From: Geomonas edaphica
GTDB lineage: Bacteria > Desulfobacterota > Desulfuromonadia > Geobacterales > Geobacteraceae
Length of the DNA stretch: 64,000 nt
Assembly (NCBI RefSeq): GCF_004917075.1
Contig: NZ_SSYB01000001.1
Coordinates: 975,478 to 1,039,477 of the forward strand
Direction of reading: 5' to 3'
In this document: in pieces, positions 8,402 through 16,918 of the stretch
Numbering within the stretch: position 1 is the stretch's first letter
Layout: the number at the start of each line of letters is the position of its first letter
Program-made: the position numbers and the translations under genes
Notes under the pieces: model-generated
Database searches by the model: none
The model's input: only the letters and a program-made list of their open reading frames with translations
What the model was told of the DNA's origin: nothing

Positions 8402-8938
8402 ATGATCAGCAGACATAAGATGCTGCAGAAAGAGAATGCACAGACCTTGAAGCTGCCCATGGACCAACTGCAGTTCTTGCAGCAGTGTGCAGGATTCGAG
8501 TCGAAAGTGGCGACGTTGTACCACCATTACGCCAATATCTTTGCCGATGACGAAAGCCTCTCCATGTTGTTCAAGAAGACGGCAGTCGAGGAGGAAAACC
8601 ACACCCAGCAGTTCCACCTGGCGATCAGGCTGCAAGGGACTGGCATGGAAGCGGTCAAGATCGACGTCACCAAAGCGTCCGCCAACCTGAAAAAACTGGA
8701 GGAAATCGTCGAGCGGCTGACAGGCTCGACGCCGTTTCCCGAAGACGCGCTTGACATGGCCATCCGCCTGGAGGAGCAAGTGGCCCTTTTGCATATGTCC
8801 AACGTGGTGCATTTCCAAGACGCAGGACTCAAGCAGCTTTTCGAGGCGATGATGGCGCATGACAACGGCCATGTCACCATGTTGAAGGATTACCGGGAGG
8901 TCATCCGCATGGGGAAAAGTACGATGGAATTTTGCTGA
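8402..8938 (+). CDS. ferritin-like (rubrerythrin-type) protein
   Basis: A 178-residue helical protein. FESKVATLYHHYANIF supplies the first glutamate and EEENHTQQFH the second Glu/His motif. A second half repeats the theme (RLEEQVALLH, MAHDNGHVTML), so the four-helix di-iron arrangement is plausible. There is no rubredoxin domain. The start at 8402 follows AGGAG at 8389-8393. Like the protein at 80-568 it is probably a cytoplasmic iron or peroxide protein. A long perfect hairpin sits in its leader, and the convergent helicase gene ends 21 bp beyond its stop. Confidence 0.75.
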   Translation: MISRHKMLQKENAQTLKLPMDQLQFLQQCAGFESKVATLYHHYANIFADDESLSMLFKKTAVEEENHTQQFHLAIRLQGTGMEAVKIDVTKASANLKKLEEIVERLTGSTPFPEDALDMAIRLEEQVALLHMSNVVHFQDAGLKQLFEAMMAHDNGHVTMLKDYREVIRMGKSTMEFC

Positions 8939-8959
8939 CACCGAGATGTGAGCGGCACG

Positions 8960-10882
8960 TTACGCACGTCCCGCAAGGCAGGCAGCAGCCCCGTCACGAA
9001 GCCCATGCGCCAGCCGCTGGTGATGGACGATGTGCAGGGCCTTACACGCCCTGGTTATAGCGACGTACAGGAGGTTTCTGTCCGGGTCGGTCTGGCGGTA
9101 GTCGAAGGAGCTCGGGTTGTAGAGGATCACGTTGGTGAACTCGACTCCCTTGATGGCGTGAGCATGGATCACCTGGACCCCGGGCGAAAAGGAGACCTCC
9201 CCTTCGGCGTGCAGGCCGGGAACGCCGGAGAGCGCAGCGTGCAGCGCCTTGACGTCCGCCTTCTTCTTGCAAATGACACCGGTAAGCGAGCCGGGTGAGG
9301 CCAGCACCAGCCCCTCGACGATTTCCCGGATCTTCGCCATGGACTCGGCGGCGTTTCGCGTGGCATGGAAATCGAGTGCACCGGAATGGGCCTTGGTGGT
9401 GTCGGCGCTCCGCCCGCTCACCTGGGCGGCCAGATCGACGATCTCCTTCGGACAGCGGTAGGAAACGGTCAGGTTCTCCTTTTCCAACCCCTGCGAGTGG
9501 AGTTGGGCCATGACGCTTGAGAACCCCTGCGAGTCGAGGAAACTCAGGATCTGCTGCTTTTCATCGGCGCAGATGGTGATGCTTCGCGCCGCGGAGGTAG
9601 CGGCCACGATGGTGCGCAGCTCGAGCGAGGAAAGATCCTGGGCTTCGTCGACCACGATGTGGTCGTAGGCGTTCAGAGCCCCGAGCACTACGGTCCCTGC
9701 CGGGCGCCGCAGCTGAGCCAGGCGGAGCAGGATGCTGACATCGGAGAACGAGACCGTCCGCTCCTTCGCCTCGAACTTCCTTTGTGCCGCCCGCAGGAAC
9801 TCCGCTCCGGAGTCGGTGCAAAGCGCGGCTACGACGTAGTCCTGCATGAGGAAGCGCCACAGGTCGGTGACCGGCTCGATCTTCGTGGTCTCCTTCACGT
9901 ATTTCGCGAGAAGGGCCGGAACCCGGCTGCTTTTCTTCTGCGCCCCGAAGGGATCGTCGAAGACCGTCTTCAACGAGTGCACGCCGAGGGCGGCAAGCGC
10001 CGTCAGGGACCATGCGCTGTAGGTATCCACCCGGACCGGACCGAGGAGGGTATCGCTGCTTTGCTTCACGTAGTCGCGCAGAACCCTGTTGAACATGAGG
10101 ACGATGCACCGCTCCGGGCGGTACCTCTCGGGGGCGTCGAACATGAGGTAGGAGAGCCTGTGGAGCGCCACCGTGGTCTTCCCTGCCCCGGCCGCACCGT
10201 TTATCACCACCACGCCGTCTTTTAGTTTGGTGATGGCGCGGAACTGCTCGGGAGAGATGAGGGCAGCAATGGAATCCACCATCCGGTGGTCCTCGGTCCG
10301 CTCCTTGGTGTCGGCGGTCGATTCGCCGGCCGAGCCGTTCTTGTGCCACGTGTCGCCGCGCAGTTCGTAGGTCTCCGAAGGGGTCTCGATCCTGTGCAAA
10401 GCCTTCCTGGTGATGGTCACCTTGTCCCGGCGGGTGATCACCCCTTCCCTCTCAACACCCCTGATGGTGAGTTCGTACTCCTCCCCTATGTCATACCCCT
10501 CGTAGAACGGACCCGTGATCTCCGCCTTGCGCCAGTCGATGACGATCACACGCTGGCCGTCCATGAGCGTCTGGTTGCCGATCAGGTACTCCTTCTTTCC
10601 GATCCTGCGGTCGGTGTCATGGATGCCTAAGATGCCGAAGTAGGGAGAGGCCTGCTGGGTGAATTCATGAAGGTACTTGCGCGGCGAGTGGTGCCCGTGC
10701 TCGATCAGTTTCTCCGCGATATCGTTCTTCTCGCGCCAGTCCACCGAGGCGAGGCGCTGCTGTTCCAGCTCCTTCGTGTAAGCCTCGTGCCTCCCGATCG
10801 TCTGCAGGCGGTCGACCGCGTATCGCCCGATCGCCTCATGCACCCTGTCCAGCCGCTCTATTTCCTGCTTTACGATTTCCAT
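8960..10882 (-). CDS. UvrD/HelD-like superfamily 1 helicase
   Basis: A 640-residue helicase. After an N-terminal coiled region of about 200 residues (HelD-like), the Walker A motif GAAGAGKTT is near residue 232, the Walker B motif VVDEAQDLSS near 412, a LTVSYRCP motif follows, and YVAITRAC near 607 closes the second RecA domain. HelD proteins remove stalled RNA polymerase; UvrD relatives act in repair. The ATG at 10882 is preferred to the longer frame because TGAGGAG lies just upstream and homologous N-termini begin with a similar helical segment. A terminator hairpin separates it from the toxin-antitoxin genes upstream. Confidence 0.8.
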   Translation of the reverse strand: MEIVKQEIERLDRVHEAIGRYAVDRLQTIGRHEAYTKELEQQRLASVDWREKNDIAEKLIEHGHHSPRKYLHEFTQQASPYFGILGIHDTDRRIGKKEYLIGNQTLMDGQRVIVIDWRKAEITGPFYEGYDIGEEYELTIRGVEREGVITRRDKVTITRKALHRIETPSETYELRGDTWHKNGSAGESTADTKERTEDHRMVDSIAALISPEQFRAITKLKDGVVVINGAAGAGKTTVALHRLSYLMFDAPERYRPERCIVLMFNRVLRDYVKQSSDTLLGPVRVDTYSAWSLTALAALGVHSLKTVFDDPFGAQKKSSRVPALLAKYVKETTKIEPVTDLWRFLMQDYVVAALCTDSGAEFLRAAQRKFEAKERTVSFSDVSILLRLAQLRRPAGTVVLGALNAYDHIVVDEAQDLSSLELRTIVAATSAARSITICADEKQQILSFLDSQGFSSVMAQLHSQGLEKENLTVSYRCPKEIVDLAAQVSGRSADTTKAHSGALDFHATRNAAESMAKIREIVEGLVLASPGSLTGVICKKKADVKALHAALSGVPGLHAEGEVSFSPGVQVIHAHAIKGVEFTNVILYNPSSFDYRQTDPDRNLLYVAITRACKALHIVHHQRLAHGLRDGAAACLAGRA

Positions 10883-10902
10883 CAACTCCTCATACCGAAC
10901 AT

Positions 10903-10934
10903 AAAAAAGCACCCGCAGGAAAACCCGCAAGTGC
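10903..10934 (-). terminator. intrinsic terminator (leftward)
   Basis: Read on the minus strand, GCACTTGCGGG and CCTGCGGGTGC form an 11-bp stem (with G-T pairs) over a TTTT loop and run into six T. It ends the HigBA-type operon before the helicase. Confidence 0.7.
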
Positions 10935-11066
10935 CTTGTAGCTTTGGTTCCATGATACGTGTAACGCTTCGTCCAGGAAGCTCCACGCGGACTAGATATA
11001 CCGAGATTCAAGCCCTCTTTCAAGCACTTTCTACGCCGAGGCCCGCCCCTTTCCCATCTGCGGTAT

Positions 11067-11408
11067 CTACAAGAACAGACGGTAATCGAGATCGAGCGCA
11101 GCAGCCAGCTTTTTGGCGGTTTCCCTGCCTATCGGCCTCTTGCCACGCTCCATTTCGGACAAGTGCCGCTGCGGTATCCCGCAGAGTTCCGACAGCCTGG
11201 TCTGGGTAACCCCCACCTTACCTCGTGCGCCGCGCAGGATCGAGGCCGGCACGCTGCCGCGTCGCTCCGCCACCTCCCGCCAAGGGACCGACTCCGACTG
11301 TTCCAGTTGCTCGGCATATTTGGTAATGGCAGCAACGTTTGCTGGATGAACCATCAACTGCAGCGCAACCAGTCCTTCAGTAGGGCGCTTTTTCGTGCGT
11401 GCCAACAT
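11067..11408 (-). CDS. XRE-family antitoxin (HigA-like)
   Basis: A 113-residue protein whose C-terminal part is a helix-turn-helix: VTQTRLSELCGIPQRHLSEM followed by ERGKRPIGRETAKKLAAAL. The N-terminal half is likely the toxin-binding region. The gene overlaps the end of the toxin gene upstream by 32 bp, so order is toxin then antitoxin, as in HigBA modules. It probably represses the operon through the palindrome in the promoter at 11669-11696. The overlap and pairing make the assignment firm; the target of the toxin is not seen. Confidence 0.85.
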   Translation of the reverse strand: MLARTKKRPTEGLVALQLMVHPANVAAITKYAEQLEQSESVPWREVAERRGSVPASILRGARGKVGVTQTRLSELCGIPQRHLSEMERGKRPIGRETAKKLAAALDLDYRLFL

Positions 11409-11661
11409 AGATTACCTCCAGGACGCTCACCCGACCGTTCACCACTTCCCAGACGGCAACGTAAGTAGGCTTCCCTTTCTTCACATGGCAGTGATACCTT
11501 TGGCTCCCACCAGCGAGTTTCGAGTAGTTCTTCCAATTATGTCGATTGGGGCCAAGAAGTTCCAACTCCGCAGTCAGCAGGTCCATGCGGTCCTGTACCG
11601 CACTCGGCAGTTCATCGTACTGCTTGGCTGCCTTCCTGGTATAGGTTACGAGCCATCTCAT
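11377..11661 (-). CDS. RelE/HigB-type toxin
   Basis: A 94-residue protein of the RelE/ParE fold: MRWLVTYTRKAAKQYDEL at the N-terminus, a central NYSKLAGGSQRYHCHVKKG (the strand pair carrying the basic catalytic residues in RelE-type RNases) and a terminal VSVLEVIYVGTHEKAPY. Family members cleave mRNA on the ribosome. It is the first gene of a toxin-antitoxin pair with the XRE gene downstream. Confidence 0.85.
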   Translation of the reverse strand: MRWLVTYTRKAAKQYDELPSAVQDRMDLLTAELELLGPNRHNWKNYSKLAGGSQRYHCHVKKGKPTYVAVWEVVNGRVSVLEVIYVGTHEKAPY

Positions 11662-11668
11662 TCGCCAT

Positions 11669-11696
11669 CCTATACTAGCTTTTAGTATAAAGTCAA
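11669..11696 (-). promoter_or_regulatory. promoter with operator for the toxin-antitoxin operon
   Basis: On the minus strand TTGACT (11696-11691) and TATAGG (11674-11669) are 16 bp apart. Between and over them lies the palindrome TATACTA-N5-TAGTATA (11671-11689), the likely binding site of the XRE antitoxin. Confidence 0.7.
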
Positions 11697-11823
11697 CGCA
11701 CGCTCTGCGAGAGACTAATGGTGAATGGCCAGCAATGCAAAACGGATCACAACATCAGTCGTGACCCGTTTCCATTCCGATTTTACCACCAAAACCCCAA
11801 GGCTCCCGCTTGGAGCATCCCTC

Positions 11824-12810
11824 TCAGACAGTTCCGGCCTCTCGCATCGGGTTATAGCCTGCACATTTCGCACAGGAGATCCGGCAGACGCCGGTCTGGG
11901 AAGTGATGACCGGGAAATCAGAAACGAAAAGTTTTTTCTCGGTGCCGCAAATCCAGACAGTGGCCTTGGTAGCATCGCCAATCTGCTGAACTGTTACCAC
12001 TTCCTGGTACCACAGTTTCATCTTTAATAGGTGTGACTGCTCGATGAGTTCATTGAGGCGATCGTTCACTTCCAGCACATCAGGAAAGCCCTCTGCGGTA
12101 AGGATGGGGGCCCCGTCCTGAAGGACGATTTTTGATCCACTCTCTCGGACCATCTCTACAGGCAACTCAGGTAGCTCGGCCTGGTGCACCACGTCCACGA
12201 ACTCTTCCTCGACGTACCTGGCGTTCATCACCCTGTAGGAAAGAATCTTGGTGGTTCCATCGCAAGTTGGACAAGTAATCTTGCCACGCCCTTTACATTT
12301 CGTGCACGTGTGCCTGCCGGAGCCGTGGCAATGCAGGCAGGTGGTACTACTGGTATGAGACGAACCGTCATTACCCGTCCTCGTGACGTGCCCGGACCCG
12401 AAGCACCAGAAGCAAGAGGACCTTCCGGTCCCTGAACAATCCGGACAAGTGATCTTGCCACCAACGCATTTGCAGGCCTCCACTTTATCCGTGTGCGGTA
12501 TCCGATACAGGTGGCGGCTCGTCTCGAAGATCTTCGGAGTGTCGAGCGGCATGTCCCAGATGGAGGGTGGGGTTCCCTCGTTATCCAGCGGACCGCCTCG
12601 ATAGGGTTTCCTCTCGATGGAGTCCCATCTGGTCTCAAACTGGCTCTTCAGTCGGTAGCTGAATACAGACATCGAGAGGATCTTGGTAACCTTGTAGTGC
12701 GCGGACAGGTACCTTGGTTGCATCGGCGCTTGCCAGCCCCATTCATCAAGAAGGCTCAGAATCTCCTCGTGCGTTGGTGGTACTACTGTGATTTCGGTTA
12801 TGGTTCCCAT
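11824..12810 (-). CDS. DnaJ-type zinc-finger protein lacking a J domain
   Basis: A 328-residue protein. Its centre (about residues 117-190) has five CxxC motifs of the DnaJ cysteine-rich type: CPDCSGTG, CFWCFGSG, CLHCHGSG, CTKCKGRG and CPTCDGT. A further C-x2-C (CAKCAG) lies near the C-terminus. There is no HPD-bearing J domain, so it is not a Hsp40 co-chaperone in the usual sense. The flanking N-terminal 110 residues and C-terminal 130 residues are not recognised. Eukaryotic SSUH2-like proteins have a comparable layout. The ATG at 12810 has AGAGG upstream. It is a single gene. Confidence 0.75.
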   Translation of the reverse strand: MGTITEITVVPPTHEEILSLLDEWGWQAPMQPRYLSAHYKVTKILSMSVFSYRLKSQFETRWDSIERKPYRGGPLDNEGTPPSIWDMPLDTPKIFETSRHLYRIPHTDKVEACKCVGGKITCPDCSGTGRSSCFWCFGSGHVTRTGNDGSSHTSSTTCLHCHGSGRHTCTKCKGRGKITCPTCDGTTKILSYRVMNARYVEEEFVDVVHQAELPELPVEMVRESGSKIVLQDGAPILTAEGFPDVLEVNDRLNELIEQSHLLKMKLWYQEVVTVQQIGDATKATVWICGTEKKLFVSDFPVITSQTGVCRISCAKCAGYNPMREAGTV

Positions 12811-13232
12811 TGCGCGGCCTCTTTTCGGGATGTGTCAGGAAACTCCCGGTGGGAATTAGCAGAATGCTTCGCATTATGAAAGTGGTTTGATTATTTTAGG
12901 CTCCCAAACATGCCGACGGGAAAGCCATCAAGAGTGAGACCAGCCGCACTCTCCAACATCACCAGAGAGAAATGCCGACCTACGGGGGCAAGATCTATAT
13001 CACGGCACAATTCGTTGATTACTTTTTACGCACTTAGCTTGGTCCGGGGTACTCATGATGGTAGGCACTCTGGCTGACATGCAGTTGTTCATACGCAAGC
13101 ATAATAGCTAGATAATTTTTGCTTATTTATGAGCTTGCATTCAAAAAAATCTTGCCAAACTCTGCGTTTTTGCATAAAAATGCCAAATCCTCCCACGTGG
13201 AAAAAATCCCAAAGTTAGAAGGAGTCCTTGCT
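12811..13232. other. intergenic region
   Basis: A 420-bp stretch between divergent genes, AT-richer towards 13100-13200. A short hairpin AATGC-TTC-GCATT lies near 12863-12875. I see no gene or clear promoter; the open frame from 13119 is only an upstream extension of the next gene. Confidence 0.5.
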
Positions 13233-14429
13233 ATGCGTATGATTGCCCTGTCGGCTGTACTTGTCGTCTCTGCCTTGTCACTAAACGGATGCATCATGCC
13301 TCATCAACCGACAGCGGAAGAGATGGAAATGCGTCAGAAACTAATGCAGGGTTTCCTTAACAGAATGGGACAGCCCCAGGAGGCCCAAGCCAAACAAGCG
13401 GCTAAGATCGAACAGGCTCCGGCCGTGAGCGAACAGGATCTCGCTGCGCAGATCGCCGCTTTCCCGGAACTTCCCGGTGGCGCAACCATTGTGAAGAAGA
13501 AGGACGGCTTTGAAGCGAACGGCAGGCGCCACATCGATCCCGAGGGCCAGATCGTCAAATACGGCTCCAGCGCCAGAACTGGCGATGTCACCTATATGGC
13601 CCAACTTTCCGAAGACAGCTATGCCATCAAGACCATGCGGGTCGGTAGCGAACCGATAACCATTGCCACCGCGAACGTGACCGCGACCGGCTGGAGCGTC
13701 GTCACCGCCACCGGCAAGAAACTCACAGGCGAAGCGATCATTCCATTGTCGCGAGGCTTCCTGGTCGGCCGTTCAACCGCCGGCTTCCTCTATACACCTG
13801 GCAAAGGGATCACCAGCATAGCTGTCCCGGACGGCTTCCTGATTGCACCTTTCCAGAACGGTGACATCGTCGGAACGCGTTACCTCCTGGTAGAGCGACA
13901 GGATATCGACAAAAGCGACCAGGTGGGCGGCATCATGAATGCCGTGTCCAGTCTTGGGAGCACTCTCGGCATCAACAAGAAGGAAGACTACATCCTCCTC
14001 CATATGGACTCCGGGAAGCAGGTTCCCATCAACGTGAGCATGGATGACAAGAAGGAAGGCGACTACTCGCAGTGCCGCCGTAAGGGAGCGGTGATGAATG
14101 CCTGCAAGAAAGTGGAGTTCTTCGAAAGCCTCTACGACAAGTACGGCATGCCCAACGGTGGTCACTACTACTGGCGCATTTCCTGGCAGAAAAGCGACAG
14201 CGGTCCGCTCCTGATCATCACCGAAAACAGCATGCGTGAAACCACCGTCGAGAACCTTGCCACCGGCAAGAAAACCCCGCTCTTCAACCGGCTGCTCGGC
14301 ATCAACTACGTCATCGTGACTGAAAAGCCGGACGGCCGCATTGCCGCGACAGCGAAGCTGGGCTTTGATACCCAGACCATTGATGATGTCGAGCAGGCCC
14401 TCAACAAAGTGACCACCGCAGCACAATAG
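13233..14429 (+). CDS. lipoprotein, 398 aa
   Basis: An exported lipoprotein: MRMIALSAVLVVSALSLNGC has a lipobox with Cys20. After a charged linker (about 25-65, with EEMEMRQKLMQG) the mature domain is rich in short beta strands (YGSSARTGDVTYMAQL, VVTATGKKLTGEAII), consistent with a propeller-like or repeated beta fold, but I do not recognise the family. The start at 13233 is chosen because AAGGAG lies 9 nt upstream and the signal peptide starts there; the frame is open for another 38 codons upstream. It is monocistronic with a strong terminator. Confidence 0.75.
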   Translation: MRMIALSAVLVVSALSLNGCIMPHQPTAEEMEMRQKLMQGFLNRMGQPQEAQAKQAAKIEQAPAVSEQDLAAQIAAFPELPGGATIVKKKDGFEANGRRHIDPEGQIVKYGSSARTGDVTYMAQLSEDSYAIKTMRVGSEPITIATANVTATGWSVVTATGKKLTGEAIIPLSRGFLVGRSTAGFLYTPGKGITSIAVPDGFLIAPFQNGDIVGTRYLLVERQDIDKSDQVGGIMNAVSSLGSTLGINKKEDYILLHMDSGKQVPINVSMDDKKEGDYSQCRRKGAVMNACKKVEFFESLYDKYGMPNGGHYYWRISWQKSDSGPLLIITENSMRETTVENLATGKKTPLFNRLLGINYVIVTEKPDGRIAATAKLGFDTQTIDDVEQALNKVTTAAQ

Positions 14430-14450
14430 GAAGTACATCTTTAAATTGAA

Positions 14451-14500
14451 AAAAGGCCCCGGCGCGAAGCTGTACAAGCTCTCGCCGGGGCCTTTTCTTA
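14451..14500 (+). terminator. intrinsic terminator
   Basis: AAAAGGCCCCGGCG (14451-14464) pairs with CGCCGGGGCCTTTT (14483-14496), giving a 14-bp stem that ends in T residues. Confidence 0.9.
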
Positions 14501-14618
14501 TGTTACGGAGTGTGTCAAAGAATCCACATGATAAGGGAAGCGTAAAAGGCGTCCCCTTTCTTCTACCCGGGTTACAGATGTCAAGACGGCGGCATAATTG
14601 ATGGAGGGCACAAAAAAA

Positions 14619-14698
14619 GAAACTGCTTTGGGAGGTTGCCGCTGTAATTAGGACTGTTTTTAGCAAGTCCAATTGCGGTCTCTGACCAAAGCAGTTTC
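14619..14698. repeat. 80-nt nested inverted repeat
   Basis: GAAACTGCTTTGG (14619-14631) is the exact complement of 14686-14698. Inside, GAG/CTC, CCGC/GCGG, AATT/AATT and GGACT/AGTCC pair in the right order (14651-14655 with 14666-14670 as the tip). One long interrupted hairpin results. It may be a structured RNA or a small palindromic mobile element. Confidence 0.8.
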
Positions 14699-15089
14699 GT
14701 TGGTGGCTCCCGGCGGCAGAGTAGCGTTTTTAATGCTAGCAGTGTCTACGCTCAGCGGTCGGTTTTTTCAGGACCGATGGCTGGTGGAGCGGGAGCCTTT
14801 ACCTGGTTCTGAAGGTTTTCGTTTTCGATAGATGTGGTTGGCATCCTTTCGGTACGATTGTCTTCATAGCAGGTAAGAGTAATTATCTGCCTGTCAGCTA
14901 GAAATGCAAACAGGAATTTTGGACATAACAAGCACCATAATTCCCGCGCGCCCCTCGCACCACCTGGGATGGCGCCCGACCTCGCCACCCCACGTCTTCT
15001 CCGCGCGCAGCACCCGACAGTATGCGATGGTGGTGCGTACCGCGCCATCGCCAGTAACCAGATACATCCTCCAGGCCCATCGGCCGGAA
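14699..15089. other. intergenic region
   Basis: Between the nested hairpin and the superoxide reductase gene. Several short frames are open (for example 14752-15141 leftward) but none has a ribosome site or protein-like composition. I see no gene here. Confidence 0.45.
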
Positions 15090-15569
15090 TCAGGTCACCG
15101 CGACATCGAGGGTTCCTTCCCATAGACCATGTAGGTTGCACTGCTGTTTTGCCACCAGTGTAACCTTCCCGGTCGACGCTGCCTCTTTGGGGACCACAAC
15201 GGTGAAGGCAACTTTCGGTACCAGGTACCCCCTCGGCTGCAGATCCACTCTTCCAGCGGGCTCGTTGCCAAGACTGAGCTCGATAAAGCCTATCCAGTGG
15301 GCGGGCATCATCCCGTGAAGCACTTCCCCGACCGATACTTCCACGGTGAAAGGCTTGCCGGCCGTTACTGATGCAGGAGCGGTGATGACAGGCGCATGGC
15401 TTTTCTCGAGCGGAGTCTTTTTAGTTGGGTCCTTTACCCTGTTGATTGTATCGAAGAGCCTCATGTCAACTTGGGTCGGGAAATAGCGCTCGGCCGCCGC
15501 AACCGTTCCAGCGAAGCCCGCGACTAAAGAGCCGGCAACTGTGGTTTTCAGAAAAGCCCGTCTGTTCAT
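15090..15569 (-). CDS. Tat-exported superoxide reductase-like protein
   Basis: A 159-residue protein. The N-terminus MNRRAFLKTTVAGSLVAGFA is a twin-arginine signal. The mature part is a neelaredoxin/desulfoferrodoxin domain with all iron ligands at the expected spacing: His58 (EKSHAP), His85 and His91 (VLHGMMPAHW), Cys144 and His147 (CNLHGLW). Superoxide reductase reduces superoxide to peroxide without making oxygen. Most characterised enzymes are cytoplasmic, so Tat export to the periplasm is notable. The start at 15569 follows AGGAGG; an in-frame ATG at 15584 overlaps that site and is rejected. Confidence 0.85.
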   Translation of the reverse strand: MNRRAFLKTTVAGSLVAGFAGTVAAAERYFPTQVDMRLFDTINRVKDPTKKTPLEKSHAPVITAPASVTAGKPFTVEVSVGEVLHGMMPAHWIGFIELSLGNEPAGRVDLQPRGYLVPKVAFTVVVPKEAASTGKVTLVAKQQCNLHGLWEGTLDVAVT

Positions 15570-16099
15570 TTGAAACCTCCTCATGACATTGTCATCAGTC
15601 TGTTAATGATTGTGCCCCATCTGAGTCTAGTGGCTGGAGGAGACAAGTCAACGGAAGGTCGCTCATAATAGCAATACAGGGAAGCAGTTCGGTACGTACC
15701 ACAGTGGAGGGCAGCCGGTGGAAGTAACTCAGGTGAACGTCTCCACCGGCGTGACTGACACGGTGCTGGCTGAGATTTTCAGGATGAGGAACAAGGGAAC
15801 GCCTATAAGATTATTAGTTTCTCTTAGCGTCTTTAAGTCAATGCGGGGGCGATGCAAAGTTTGCCAAAACAAAAATGGGAGGGGGGGACGTTGTTGAGTT
15901 GGTTGACTTGCTGGAGTGAACTCAACGAAGTCAACAACGTCCCACTGCCCCTGCAGTCGTGCCCCGCTAGATTCAATGTTATTGCGCCGAAGAGCCAAAA
16001 TGGCAACGGCAGTAGAGTCTCTGGTCCAGAATCTTATAAACTTACACGTGTCCCCTTGGCTCTTTGGCTCCCTTGGCTCCCCAGTTATCTCACTGTGTC
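15570..16099. other. intergenic region with REP-like element
   Basis: About 530 bp without a convincing gene. It contains the inverted repeat at 15885-15943; the rest shows short open frames only. Confidence 0.45.
15885..15943. repeat. REP-like inverted repeat, copy 1
   Basis: GGGACGTTGTTGA (15885-15897) is exactly complementary to TCAACAACGTCCC (15931-15943). A second nested pair, GTTGACTT/AAGTCAAC, offers an alternative pairing. Copy 2 of the same family lies at 16786-16857. Confidence 0.85.
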
Positions 16100-16378
16100 T
16101 CATTCTGACGGAAGTGATGTCACCGGTAGCTCTCTTGCAAGCGGTTCGTCCTCTCGGGCCGGAACGAGGTGCCAATTCTGAATTCGCTCTAGGTGCGTCA
16201 GTACCCACCGTTCTTCGTCCGCAAGAAAGACCGGCACTTCTCCTTTGCTGTAAGCCGGGGGAGCAATGGTTGTGGCCCACTCCGGAATTTGGGGGGGCGA
16301 CCTCATCACCAGAGTTGCATCAACGAAATCCTCGCCCTGATAGACTCCAGTTTCTGGGGAATAAAAATAGATTTTCAT
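16100..16378 (-). CDS. small protein resembling phage tail-fibre assembly factors
   Basis: A 92-residue protein beginning MKIYFYSPETGVYQGEDFVD and followed by a proline-rich segment (SPPQIPEWATTIAPP). This opening is typical of short phage tail-fibre assembly or tail chaperone proteins. No other phage structural gene lies near, so it is probably an isolated phage remnant or a host gene of similar fold. GGAG lies 8 nt upstream of the ATG. It lies between two copies of a REP-like inverted repeat. Confidence 0.55.
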   Translation of the reverse strand: MKIYFYSPETGVYQGEDFVDATLVMRSPPQIPEWATTIAPPAYSKGEVPVFLADEERWVLTHLERIQNWHLVPAREDEPLARELPVTSLPSE

Positions 16379-16918
16379 GGCGATTCTCCAGGCGTTTTCG
16401 TTTCATCCCTAAACATCACCATATCCCTTGGCATATTAAGACGGCGTGAAAATCCTCACCGAGGGCGTTAAGAAGCCGTGAAGACAAAAGAATTCTTCAA
16501 CAGCACCTTTCCAGTAATAACAGGTGCAGTGAACCTTGCGATGACAAGCGAGTCTGGAATTAATCTGAGCAGGACAAACAATGAGTATTCAGATGTCTCT
16601 TTGCTGATTTGAAGATTGGCGAGCAGCAGGAAAACAGGGTAACGGGTGGGGACTAGCTTGGTTTATGGCGCTTCAGTTCTGTCGCAGGTTTTATGCCGCG
16701 CATGTAGTTGTGCCTCATGTAATTGCGTGAAGGTCTTTGGTATTACGGAATCCGGTTTGGCTATGTCAGTTGTAAAGGGGACGGCGGGGACGTTGTTAAT
16801 ATTTTTCACTTTTGCTCTACGTGCCCCACCCAATGTAAGTAGATTAACAACGTCCCCCTGCCCTATTGATCGGGATTTTGGTTCCTGCCGATCGTAGACA
16901 AAGTTTCGGTTTCCATGT
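16379..16918. other. intergenic region with REP-like element
   Basis: About 540 bp without a convincing gene. The inverted repeat at 16786-16857 is the only clear feature; the leftward frame 16663-16938 simply crosses it. Confidence 0.45.
16786..16857. repeat. REP-like inverted repeat, copy 2
   Basis: GGGGACGTTGTTAAT (16786-16800) is exactly complementary to 16843-16857. It shares the GGGACGTTGTT end with the copy at 15885-15943, but the 42-bp loop differs. Confidence 0.85.

Noticed and set aside
8073-8405. Rightward frame before the ferritin-like gene
   Set aside because: No ribosome site; it runs through the 18-bp hairpin and overlaps the next start.
14752-15141. Leftward frame of 129 codons
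   Set aside because: Overlaps the end of the superoxide reductase gene in another frame, lacks a ribosome site and has unlikely composition.
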